In this document: positions 1 to 8,918 of the stretch, one piece after another
Layout of the letters: every line of letters starts with the position of its first letter
How positions within the stretch are numbered: position 1 is the stretch's first letter
The notes under the pieces: generated by a model
What the model saw: the letters and a program-made list of their open reading frames with translations, nothing else
Told to the model about the DNA's origin: nothing
Databases searched by the model: none
NCBI GenBank assembly: GCA_018052735.1
Contig: JAGPMT010000002.1
Location: 1 to 64,000 of the forward strand
DNA length: 64,000 bases
Direction of reading: 5' to 3'
From: Phycisphaerae bacterium
Lineage (GTDB): Bacteria > Planctomycetota > Phycisphaerae > Sedimentisphaerales > Anaerohalosphaeraceae
Position numbers and translations under genes: made by a program

Positions 1-3000
1 GCCGAGCCGAGAATGCCTTTGTAGCCGCTGATCTGGATGTAATCGTCTATCCCGTCAAACGACACCGCCCCGCCTCTAACGCCCATTCCCGGCTTCCATG
101 CCGGCTGGCCGAACAATTGGCCGATGCGGTTTTTGGCTGAATAATCAGCGGCTGTCAAACCTGCTGTCTCATCCAGCGGCAGATAAAGCTGCAGCCGGCG
201 CAGGGCGAGCTTTTCAATTTCCTGCCGGCTCAACAGGCGGTCGTAAAGCCGGACTTCATCAATTACCCCTTTGTAAAAGATGGTTCGGGGGACATTGGCT
301 CCAATGCAGACATCCGCAGAAGCGGCTGTATTGATAGGACAGGTTGCAGAACCGCCGATAGATGTCTCGGGCAGACCATCGACATATAAGACAGCTTCGG
401 TGAGGTTGGGAGAACCGTCATCGGGCAGCATCACAGCTATATGATGCCACTGCCCGTCGGTCAGCGGGGTTGTGCCGTAAATATAATCGCCGTAAACCTG
501 CACCCGCAGGGTTCCATCGCTGCTGAGGGCTATCGCCCACAGCCGGCCTGTCTGTGCTGCACCCCAGCTGAGGATGTTTGTGCCGGGGACTGTTGTCTTG
601 ATCCACGCTGTACAGGTGCGGCTGGCCGAGCCGGTAATGCCTTTATAGCCGACCGCTTCCACATAATCATCAATGCCGTCAAAAGCCAGAGCATTTTGGG
701 AGATGCCGCCGACCCAATGGTGTTCGGTCATATGAGTCAAAATGGCGTGGTGATGGGATTGGCTGTCTCTGGCAATCTGTCCGATGGAGTCATCCATCGC
801 CCAATAGGCCGCCAGACCGCTGCCGGGTGCGCTGCTCCATTGTGCCGCCAGCAGTTTCCAGTCATCGAACGTAACGGCGCCGGCCTGATTCAGATTGGCC
901 GGACTTTGGGAATCGGGATTTAGCCACTCGTGTGCAAATCCGGTCAGATCTTCCAGCCCTTGCGAACCGGTAAAGCGATTGGGAACATCAACAGACAGGA
1001 TGAGATCATCGAAGCCGCCCCTGCCGTCGCCGGCACGAATGGTAAAGGAATTAAGGCCGACATCGCCGTTTTGCGGAGTACCCCAAAGCCGGCCGTCAGA
1101 AGCAATATGGAGCCATGCGGGGCCGGCCTGTTTGGCATAATTGAGGCCGGCCGTATCGGGGTCGGCTGCGCGGACAGGCATGACGGCCTGAAAAGCGGCG
1201 CCTTCCGGCGCATTCAAAGCCGCCGGCAGAGCCGGTTCAAAATGCGGCCATTCATTGTCCCGCGGCGGCCGCAGCCAGAAGCCGTCAATAATGCTGCGGT
1301 CGGGACTGTCCGGCCCCTGCCAGGCGACAGCCAGATGGTCGCCGCCATCGCCTTCCTTATGCAGGGCCATTATATAATACGGCTGGCCTGCCTGCAGTGT
1401 AAACAGTGCCGACCGCTGGGAAGCATACTGGTCAAAACTGCGGGGATTCGACCATGTGCCGTAAATATAGGCGATGCGTGCGGCATGGGCCGGATCGGCA
1501 TCGGTGCTCAGCCACAGCTCTACTTCGTTGTCGCCGGAGATCCAGAATCGCACGCTGCCGGTTGTCTGGGGAACCAGCAGACCGTGCAGACGTGTTCCGT
1601 AATTGTCTGCCCAGTTAGCCGGTATTTCGAATGTATCCAGATGCTCCACCAGCGACGGACTGGCCGGATAGCTGGACGCGCTGGTCAGACCGGCAATTTC
1701 ATTGACTCCTGACAGTCCGGTCCAGACCTGCCGCTGGATGCTTCCAACGGTTGAAAACCGCCATACCGGACCGGTCTGTACGGTGCCGTCGATCATCCGC
1801 TCGTCCACCCGCCAGAAGTATTCCCGCCAGCCGTCCAGAAGCGGGGGATTGTATTGGGCCGCCTGCTTTCGGCCGACATATTCGGGGCTGCCGGTATCGG
1901 CTGCAGCCACAGCGCTGTACTGCGTGCCGAAATAGATATCATGCCGCAGGGCATTGGCCGCCGGGGTAAACTGCAAAACGGTTTCGGGGCTGACCTGATT
2001 GCTGCCGCTGTAGGGAATCGGCCCATCCAGACGGCTGTTGGTATAAACCGCCGTAATCTCCGCATCTGACAGGGCATAGTTGTAAAGACGAATGTCGTCC
2101 ATAGCGCCTTGGTAATAGCTGTCGGCCGACCAGTTGCTGCGGCCGATGAAAAGATTGCGGCGGTACAGCTGGCGGGGAGCGGCGGTTTTGCCGGTTTTTA
2201 CGACCTGACCGTTTTTGTAGATTTTTACATTCCCGTCAGCATCCACGGCAGCGGCAAAGAACTGCCATTTGTTCAATTCAATGGCATTGGTCGCCCGCAC
2301 GTGGCCGCCGCTGACCGAGCCGTTGTACACCTCAAGCGTCAAATCGCTGGTGCTTTGGTAGCGGGCCAGCAGAATATTGTCCGAAGAAGAACCGTTGCCG
2401 AAGTCGATAAACCGTGCCCACCCCTTGACGGCTGTCGGGCAGGCCCACAAGGCAACGGTAAATCCGCCGTTTCTTTTGGCCATTCCCGAAGGCAGCGCAA
2501 TATAATCATCCACCCCGTCAAACGACAGTGCCCTGCCGACAGGTCCTGAGGTCGAATTGGTCTCGAAAGACAGCCCGTTGTTCAATGTGCCGTGATTGTT
2601 ATGCCCGCTGATGTCTTCGGCACGGGTGCCGCTGATGTCATCGAGCTTCAGCAGGGCCAGAGGGCCTTTATCGGGCCTGAGATTAAGCCCGTCGATGGCA
2701 TTGAGCGGGCCGGCCTCCAGCGCTGTATTGTAAAACCGCACATCATCCAGCAAGCCCTTGTACGGCAGGCCGCCGTCGACTTGGGAGGACATGCCCATCC
2801 ACACAGCAGCGGCGGCGGTGACGGGTGTCTGGGGGATGCCGTTTTTGACCATCCGCAGTGCGCCATTGATAAAGATTTTGGCTGTGCCGCCGGAGAAGGT
2901 ACAGGCGGCATGAGTCCATCGGCCCGGTTCATAGACCGGCCACGGCGTCAGAACGGCGGTATTGTTGGAGCCGCTTCCAATCAGCAGGGCGATGCGTCCG

Positions 3001-4937
3001 TCCTGCCGCAGCTGGATTCTCCAGCCGGCGCCGCCGGAGCCGGCGGGCATCTTGTCCAGCACGGTCATATCCTGCTGCTGCTGCGGCTTCATCCAGAAGG
3101 CAATCGTCCATTGGCTTTCTGTTCCGACGGCCGCCGGACAGACCACATAGTCATCCACGCCATCGAACTGAAGCGCCTGCTGCAAGTCGAAGAAGCTGTC
3201 GGCGGCGGTATCGGCAGTCCAGCACGAAGGAGCGGAAAAATTATTGCCGGAGGCAGCATAACCGCCGGTTGATGCATCGCTGAAGCTGCCGTTGAAGGCA
3301 TAATAGGGAACCGGCGCCGGAGCCGTGCCGATAACGAATGTCATGGTGCTGGCGGCCGCACTGATTTGGGTTATATCCATTCCGGACGGCTGGCCTGCTT
3401 TGGCTCCAAATTTCCAGTTGGAGCTGGGCGTTGTGCCGGCGGTAAACTGGTTGAGCAGCCCCCCTTCCTTGAAGCAGACATTGCTGGTTTTGTTGGTATC
3501 GGTGTTGTTGGCGTGGACCAGCTCGATATGCCGGTCTGTATTGGGATAATTGGAATTGTCGCCCTGCGTGTTGATCCGCCAGAATGTCATCCCCTGATCG
3601 GGAATGGAAGGACAATACAGAAGACTGGTTACATAGGGACGGATGAAGTAAAACTCTGTCGGCTGATCGGGGTCGTAGTAGGCATAGGCAAAATAGGGGT
3701 CATTGGAGGCCATCGTTTTGAGGCCGGGAAAGCCGCGGATATTCTCGGCATCCAGCCAGCCGTTCTCATACAGAAAATACGGATTGGGCAGGTCGGTGTA
3801 TCCGCCGCCCATAATATCCCACGTGCCGGGTTCGCCGCCGACATAGCTGTATGTATCGGGCCATTCGGCGGCCATATGGCCGTGTTCGTGAATCAGCGTT
3901 CCGGGGTCCAGATTGTTGGCGCTGTCGGTGCAGTAGCGGCCGGTGCGGACGCCGTCGGCACTGAAGCCGCTCCAGCTGCCGGCATGGTACCACATCCCTT
4001 CGGCCCACGCCTTCGGATTGCCGGTGTACATCAGACTCAACGCACGGATCTCGCCGGAACTGAACGTCGTCAATTGGCTGAAATCAAAGCCGGCAGCTTC
4101 CATCTGGTTGAGGGCAATACTCAGCAGCTGCCGGGCACCTTCCGTATAAGGGAGATTATCGTAATAGGCAAAGGTCTGGGGCGCCCGAAAGATGCCGTAG
4201 ACCACATGGTTCATAATAAAAACGCCCCGTGACACATCTTCATAATAGGTGCGCAAAGAAGCCGCTGTGCCGTTGCTTTTATAGGCATTGGCCTTATTGA
4301 CCTTGTCCCGATACTGTTCGAGCGTATAGCCGGCCGGAGCATCGGAAAAATCGAAAATTACCACCAGACCCTTGATGGTGCCGGTGAAATTGCTGATGCT
4401 TTTCGTCGGTGGCAGAACACCGCCGGCAGCGGCCGCCTGCGTATCGTCTGCGGGCTGGGCAATGCTGTCAGCGGCTGCCGTGCTGTCGGCCGGATATGCC
4501 TGACCGTTGATGAGTTGAAAGTCGTCGCCGAAAAGCAGTTTCTGCTTCTGGCGGATTTTTTTCAGCTTGGAAGACGGCTTTATCTTTAACTTTTTTTCAA
4601 TTTTTCTGCCGCCGGCTATCTCTTTCTGCTTGGCTGCTGTCTGTTCTGAATCACTGTCCTGAATTTCAACGGGCTGACCGGTAGAAACCAATTCCTCGCC
4701 ATCATCGGATAATTGGGCATAGCAAATCCATCCTGTTTGGGGATCTCTGACGACGGTATAGCCGTCAGGTGTTTGGGCCTCCATATAAAACTCATCGCCG
4801 TTGAGAATAAGCGTCAGTTTTGTGCCGTCCGGCTGCTCAAATTCATACGGCATATCGAAATACGGGGCAGATACAACGGGAATACCCAGTAAAAACAGCC
4901 ATACAAGAGCTGCAATCCTCTGAAATCGTAGGGACAT
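1..4937 (-). CDS. Secreted M6-like metalloprotease with LamG, PA14 and dockerin-like modules (C-terminus outside window)
   Basis: About 1,645 codons are visible and the gene runs off the left edge. The start has a good ribosome site (AAAGGA). Residues 1-24 form a signal peptide ending VVSA. Residues 200-490 resemble an M6/immune-inhibitor-A type peptidase, with zinc motif HEHGH at 350-354 followed by EWPDTY. After that come LamG-like domains (about 545-745 and 757-969), a fibronectin-like stretch ending YFWRVDE, a PA14-like domain (about 1065-1225), a cadherin/Ig-like repeat (1230-1310), a dockerin-like stretch (1320-1365), and two more LamG domains, the last cut by the window. LamG and PA14 modules usually bind carbohydrate, so a secreted protease anchored on polysaccharide or cell surface is a reasonable inference. 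The substrate is unknown. An Asp/Glu/Lys-rich linker lies near residues 80-130. Confidence 0.82.
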   Translation of the reverse strand, partial: MSLRFQRIAALVWLFLLGIPVVSAPYFDMPYEFEQPDGTKLTLILNGDEFYMEAQTPDGYTVVRDPQTGWICYAQLSDDGEELVSTGQPVEIQDSDSEQTAAKQKEIAGGRKIEKKLKIKPSSKLKKIRQKQKLLFGDDFQLINGQAYPADSTAAADSIAQPADDTQAAAAGGVLPPTKSISNFTGTIKGLVVIFDFSDAPAGYTLEQYRDKVNKANAYKSNGTAASLRTYYEDVSRGVFIMNHVVYGIFRAPQTFAYYDNLPYTEGARQLLSIALNQMEAAGFDFSQLTTFSSGEIRALSLMYTGNPKAWAEGMWYHAGSWSGFSADGVRTGRYCTDSANNLDPGTLIHEHGHMAAEWPDTYSYVGGEPGTWDIMGGGYTDLPNPYFLYENGWLDAENIRGFPGLKTMASNDPYFAYAYYDPDQPTEFYFIRPYVTSLLYCPSIPDQGMTFWRINTQGDNSNYPNTDRHIELVHANNTDTNKTSNVCFKEGGLLNQFTAGTTPSSNWKFGAKAGQPSGMDITQISAAASTMTFVIGTAPAPVPYYAFNGSFSDASTGGYAASGNNFSAPSCWTADTAADSFFDLQQALQFDGVDDYVVCPAAVGTESQWTIAFWMKPQQQQDMTVLDKMPAGSGGAGWRIQLRQDGRIALLIGSGSNNTAVLTPWPVYEPGRWTHAACTFSGGTAKIFINGALRMVKNGIPQTPVTAAAAVWMGMSSQVDGGLPYKGLLDDVRFYNTALEAGPLNAIDGLNLRPDKGPLALLKLDDISGTRAEDISGHNNHGTLNNGLSFETNSTSGPVGRALSFDGVDDYIALPSGMAKRNGGFTVALWACPTAVKGWARFIDFGNGSSSDNILLARYQSTSDLTLEVYNGSVSGGHVRATNAIELNKWQFFAAAVDADGNVKIYKNGQVVKTGKTAAPRQLYRRNLFIGRSNWSADSYYQGAMDDIRLYNYALSDAEITAVYTNSRLDGPIPYSGSNQVSPETVLQFTPAANALRHDIYFGTQYSAVAAADTGSPEYVGRKQAAQYNPPLLDGWREYFWRVDERMIDGTVQTGPVWRFSTVGSIQRQVWTGLSGVNEIAGLTSASSYPASPSLVEHLDTFEIPANWADNYGTRLHGLLVPQTTGSVRFWISGDNEVELWLSTDADPAHAARIAYIYGTWSNPRSFDQYASQRSALFTLQAGQPYYIMALHKEGDGGDHLAVAWQGPDSPDRSIIDGFWLRPPRDNEWPHFEPALPAALNAPEGAAFQAVMPVRAADPDTAGLNYAKQAGPAWLHIASDGRLWGTPQNGDVGLNSFTIRAGDGRGGFDDLILSVDVPNRFTGSQGLEDLTGFAHEWLNPDSQSPANLNQAGAVTFDDWKLLAAQWSSAPGSGLAAYWAMDDSIGQIARDSQSHHHAILTHMTEHHWVGGISQNALAFDGIDDYVEAVGYKGITGSASRTCTAWIKTTVPGTNILSWGAAQTGRLWAIALSSDGTLRVQVYGDYIYGTTPLTDGQWHHIAVMLPDDGSPNLTEAVLYVDGLPETSIGGSATCPINTAASADVCIGANVPRTIFYKGVIDEVRLYDRLLSRQEIEKLALRRLQLYLPLDETAGLTAADYSAKNRIGQLFGQPAWKPGMGVRGGAVSFDGIDDYIQISGYKGILGS

Positions 4938-5261
4938 TCGCTATAAATCCTTTCTTTACCCGCCTGCAGGTATCGTAATTTTATATTTCCCCATTTTAAA
5001 TACGGACATCTGTCAAGAATTGGAAAAAATTCTCGCCTTATTGTGCAGATTATTAAAAAGTTTAATTCCCTTAAAAAGAACCTTTTTACCGGAACTTGCC
5101 TTGCTGTATTGTCAGTGATTTTAAATATCGTTCTGCAAAGAGGATATGTTAATCAGATTTCAGGTGTTTTCCGGCGTTCTTTGAGGGTTATTTTATATAA
5201 AGACATAATATCTCTTTATTCAGCAACTGTCTAAGCTGAGCTTGCCGGCCTATTGGGTGTT
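4938..5261. other. Gene-free stretch between the M6-like protease and lacI-type genes
   Basis: This AT-rich gap holds the leader of the protease gene on its left and the 3' flank of the LacI-type gene on its right. A 63-codon reading frame on the plus strand starting with GTG has no ribosome site and looks like chance. I see no RNA gene or clear terminator. Confidence 0.5.
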
Positions 5262-6341
5262 TTACAATGTTTTTGGAGGAGCCGCTGTCGTCTGGGCCTC
5301 AAAGAGCTTACAGGGCAGCATTACTTTCATCGGCGGGCCGGCAGGATGACGAATCCGTGTCAGAAGCCGCCGCAGCGCTTCGGCACCAATCCGAAGCGCT
5401 GGGACGGTGATACTGGTTAGTTTGGGGCAACCGAGCGTGTTGTCTTCGCTGTCGTCGAATCCGACGATCGATACATCTTTCGGGATGTTATAACCCCGAT
5501 CGATAAGTCCTCGGCAAAGCAAATAACCCACCCAATCACTGGCGCAGACCCACGCCCGAACCCCTTGTTGATGTATTCGACGAATAACGGATTCGATTTG
5601 TCCAGTGAGGGCAATTTCTTTATCTTCCAGATGTCCCGGCAGGACATCAATGACATTCGATAAGTCCAATTTCAGGTCAAATTGCGCCAGCGCGCTGATA
5701 AAGGCCCCAAAACGGCTGCGAGCATGGGAAACCGAGCCGCAATTGCCGAAAAAACCGATTTTACGGTGTCCCAGTGTGTACAAATGCTCGGTCAGCAGCT
5801 CCATCCCTTGGTTTTCATCTGCGCAGATGACATCCAGTTTTGTCTTGCGGTAGGCATGCGCAATGGAAACGCAGGGCATTTGGGCAGCTAAAGCAGCAGC
5901 CACATCCTCCGGCCAGTGGTTGACTAAAATCAGGCCTGACAGTTCGCCATCCCGCATCGCAGGCGGCTGATGCTCTTTATCTAAAATGAGCTGGCAGGTA
6001 TCTTCGCTGACATAATGCAGAATGAGAGAAACATTCATTTTGGCGCATTTTTCGCTCATTCCGGCAAAATAGTTGGTGTGCTGCCATTCATGTATTTTTC
6101 GAAGGATGAGGACCCCCACCATGCACGCTTTATTTTCATCCTCATCCTGCAGAATCTGCTGAATCCGGCTGCCTGTGCTGGTATAGCCAAGCTGGCTGGC
6201 CATATTGACTACCCGCTCACGGGTTTCCGTGTTGATGTCCGAATAATCCCCCCGCAACGCTTTGGAAACCGTCGCAACGGACAGGTTCAGCCGGTCAGCA
6301 ATATCTTTCTGGTTGATTCGCACTTTTGACATACTGCCCAT
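5262..6341 (-). CDS. LacI-family transcriptional regulator
   Basis: The protein has 359 residues, typical LacI length. The N-terminal helix-turn-helix (about 8-60) contains QKDIADRLNLSVATVSKAL, and a hinge and periplasmic-binding-protein-like effector domain follow (motifs ADENQGM, GFFGNCG, SIVGFDDSEDN). Such proteins repress or activate sugar-utilisation genes in response to a small ligand. The ligand cannot be read from the sequence. Neighbours are secreted polysaccharide enzymes and a hybrid histidine kinase, so control of a glycan-use locus is likely. A start three codons later (MSKVR) is equally plausible, as neither has a strong ribosome site. The upstream DNA carries repeated TTTTCGAAAA palindromes that could be its own operators. 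Confidence 0.9.
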   Translation of the reverse strand: MGSMSKVRINQKDIADRLNLSVATVSKALRGDYSDINTETRERVVNMASQLGYTSTGSRIQQILQDEDENKACMVGVLILRKIHEWQHTNYFAGMSEKCAKMNVSLILHYVSEDTCQLILDKEHQPPAMRDGELSGLILVNHWPEDVAAALAAQMPCVSIAHAYRKTKLDVICADENQGMELLTEHLYTLGHRKIGFFGNCGSVSHARSRFGAFISALAQFDLKLDLSNVIDVLPGHLEDKEIALTGQIESVIRRIHQQGVRAWVCASDWVGYLLCRGLIDRGYNIPKDVSIVGFDDSEDNTLGCPKLTSITVPALRIGAEALRRLLTRIRHPAGPPMKVMLPCKLFEAQTTAAPPKTL

Positions 6342-6353
6342 TTTATTCTTTTT

Positions 6354-6446
6354 ATCGAAAAAAACAAGCTTTTTTCGAAAAATTTTCGAAAATCTGCTAA
6401 AAAATTTTCTTCTCCGCAGCGAAAACTATATACTATTTTTCGAAAT
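6354..6446. promoter_or_regulatory. Cluster of TTTTCGAAAA palindromes, candidate LacI-type operators
   Basis: Perfect TTTTCGAAAA palindromes lie at 6372-6381 and 6383-6392, with centres 11 bp apart (one helical turn). Related half or near copies lie at 6354-6361 (ATCGAAAA) and 6436-6446 (TTTTTCGAAAT). Palindromes with a central CG are usual for LacI-family operators, and these sit directly upstream of the LacI-type gene and in the divergent gap before the histidine kinase. The region is AT-rich, so part of the pattern could be compositional. Confidence 0.45.
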
Positions 6447-6659
6447 TACCTATCTTAAAATGCCTTTATTTGCATTTACAACACTCATAATGCGCTTCGG
6501 GGCCGTACGAGTTTTTAGCAATCTCTAATCGGTAAAAGTCCCCAATTTTAAAAAAATCACAGTTTTTACATTAATTGACCCGCTTTTGGGGTCGATACAT
6601 CCGGCGGTGCTTACACGACTAACCGCAATGATGGTGTTGCCATAATTTTGGATTCAAGA

Positions 6660-8723
6660 ATGCTGAGACGACACGAAACACATACGCAACTGGGAATGAA
6701 ATTTCTGCTGGTGATAGGGCTGTTTATGGTGGCCTTTTCACTGTTTTTAGTCTATCAGACATGGCTGAGCAGCCGGACGGCTTTGGAGCGTCTGCTGCGT
6801 CAGCAGGCGGAGCTGGCGATGGCCTTTGAGTGTGCCATTGATGAGGTGTTAAGGAGCTCCGAAGGCCAATCTGCCCAAGATGCCGGCGGGGATTATGTAC
6901 CTCAAACTATTCAGAACATTTTCGACACGGTTCAAAAGAACTATCCCCACGCCATTCTGCGAGCCGGCGGCAAGGAACTGGCGGTGCTGCTGCATACATC
7001 AGCCGGCGATGGAAGCCGCACGTACCGGCTGTTTCGCAGCAATCCTTCACTCCGTTCGGTTGAAGGTCCGATTGAGCTGAACGGCCGAAAGTATCTGGCC
7101 AAGTTTCAAAATCAACCGTCAAAGACCGATTTGGAGGACCCTTGTGCCGGTCTTCAGATGGTTGCCGTTCCCCTTTCGGGTTATGAGAAAATGCTGGATG
7201 AGGAGGTGCTGCGGCGATTTTCCATTCTGATGTTTGCGCTGCTGGGACTGCTGGGGGCCATTTTTCTGACCTTTGAGCTGCTTGTCGGGCGGCGGATTAA
7301 GCGGATTGCAGAGTACTTCTGCCAAGCCGCCCGTCAGGAAGAGGGTTTTCTGTTTGCGCCGCTGCGGATTGAAACTCAGGATGAAATTGGCCATCTGGCC
7401 GGTAGCTTTAATCAATTAGGACAGAAACTGGCTGGTCTCTATGATACGCTGGAAACAAAAGTCCGCAAGCGCACCTTCAAGCTCCAGCAGCTCAACAAGC
7501 GGCTGCGCCATAAAATAGCCGAATGCCGTCAGGCTGAGGAACAGGCCCGCATTCTGGCAGAGGAAGCCGTGGCTGCCAACAAAACCAAGAGCGAATTTCT
7601 GGCCAATATGAGCCATGAGCTGCGGACGCCGATGAATGCCATCATGGGCTTTACTGAGGTCCTGTCCGATGATACCCTCACCGCTGAACAGCGTTCGTAT
7701 GTTCAGATGATCAGCTCCAGCAGCAAAAATCTGCTGGCATTGATAAATGATATTCTGGACTATTCAAAGATTGACGCCGGCCGGATGGTGATTGAAATCT
7801 GTGACTGCCGCATCGGTGAATTGCTGACGGAAGTGGAATCGATGCTGCGTCCGCTGGCGATGCAGAAGGGAATCCGCTTTGAGGTGCTTCAGTGCGATAT
7901 GGTGCCGGAAATACTCCAGACCGACCCGCTGCGGCTGCGTCAGTGTCTGATTAATCTTATCGGCAATGCTATCAAATTTACCGAAGCCGGACACGTGTAT
8001 GTCAATGTCGTCTGCTTCGAAGAGGACGGTCAGCTTTGGGTGCGGTTTGATGTCGAAGACACAGGCATCGGAATCCCCAAAGACAAACAAACGGTAATTT
8101 TTGACTCATTTACGCAGGGCGACAGCGCGACCACCCGCAAATACGGCGGTACGGGGCTGGGGCTGGCCATTACCAAGCGGCTGGCAGAGCTGATGGGCGG
8201 GTCTGTCAGCGTTGTCAGTCAAGTCGGTGCCGGCTCGGTGTTTACATTGACCATTCCGGCCGGGGTCAAAACACCCCAAGCCGTCTGGAACAAATACAAG
8301 CAAATTGATGAAATATACGAGATGTCAGATACAATGAAAGGAACGTCTATGTATATCGGAAAAGCATTGGTTGCTGAAGACAATCCTTCCAACCAGAAGC
8401 TGATGCAGATACTTCTCCAAAAGCTGGGGCTGGAGGTCGTGCTGGCAGATGACGGCGTTCAGGCGGTCGAAAAAGGCACGGCCGGCTCGTATGACATCAT
8501 TCTGATGGATATGCAGATGCCCAATATGAATGGGTATGATGCCACACGCCAGCTTCGAAGTCAAGGCGTCAAAACACCGATTATCGCCGTAACAGCCAAT
8601 GCCATGTGCGGCGATGAGCAGAAGTGCCTTGATGCCGGCTGCGACGGGTACTTGTCCAAACCGATTGACCGCACGAAGCTTAATGAAATTATCGGGCAGT
8701 TTATCCCCGCTCAGGTAAGCTGA
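6660..8723 (+). CDS. Hybrid sensor histidine kinase with C-terminal receiver domain
   Basis: A two-component sensor of about 687 residues. Two membrane helices (about 15-36 and 180-205) flank an extracytoplasmic region of about 140 residues. A HAMP-like linker and a coiled coil rich in Gln/Arg/Glu follow. The HisKA domain has SHELRTPMNA with the phospho-accepting His near residue 319. The HATPase domain shows the N box (LINLIGNAIKFTE), G1 (DTGIGIP) and G2 (GTGLGLAI). A receiver domain follows with LVAEDN and phospho-acceptor Asp in LMDMQMPN near residue 617. There is no output domain, so the phosphate must go to another protein. A TTG four codons upstream is an alternative start, as neither has a strong ribosome site. 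It is divergent from the LacI-type regulator and convergent with the arabinanase gene. Confidence 0.93.
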   Translation: MLRRHETHTQLGMKFLLVIGLFMVAFSLFLVYQTWLSSRTALERLLRQQAELAMAFECAIDEVLRSSEGQSAQDAGGDYVPQTIQNIFDTVQKNYPHAILRAGGKELAVLLHTSAGDGSRTYRLFRSNPSLRSVEGPIELNGRKYLAKFQNQPSKTDLEDPCAGLQMVAVPLSGYEKMLDEEVLRRFSILMFALLGLLGAIFLTFELLVGRRIKRIAEYFCQAARQEEGFLFAPLRIETQDEIGHLAGSFNQLGQKLAGLYDTLETKVRKRTFKLQQLNKRLRHKIAECRQAEEQARILAEEAVAANKTKSEFLANMSHELRTPMNAIMGFTEVLSDDTLTAEQRSYVQMISSSSKNLLALINDILDYSKIDAGRMVIEICDCRIGELLTEVESMLRPLAMQKGIRFEVLQCDMVPEILQTDPLRLRQCLINLIGNAIKFTEAGHVYVNVVCFEEDGQLWVRFDVEDTGIGIPKDKQTVIFDSFTQGDSATTRKYGGTGLGLAITKRLAELMGGSVSVVSQVGAGSVFTLTIPAGVKTPQAVWNKYKQIDEIYEMSDTMKGTSMYIGKALVAEDNPSNQKLMQILLQKLGLEVVLADDGVQAVEKGTAGSYDIILMDMQMPNMNGYDATRQLRSQGVKTPIIAVTANAMCGDEQKCLDAGCDGYLSKPIDRTKLNEIIGQFIPAQVS

Positions 8724-8918
8724 CGCTGTTTTGTTCGATTGCTTCAGGAAGGGCCTTCGGCAGATGAAAGCAATCCGTCTTGCGGCTGCATCAGCCGGCG
8801 CCTGCCTGTAATCGAGTCGGTTTCGGGCACAGCGGCTGCCTTGTGCGGCCATTGCAGCCCTCACGAAAAAGGAGAACAAATCCGATGTGTCCGCTCAATT
8901 TCTTCAGCAGGCACGTAT

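Noticed and set aside
5043-5234. 62-residue frame with hydrophobic stretch in the gap before the LacI-type gene
   Set aside because: It begins with GTG, lacks a ribosome site, and has AT-driven composition.
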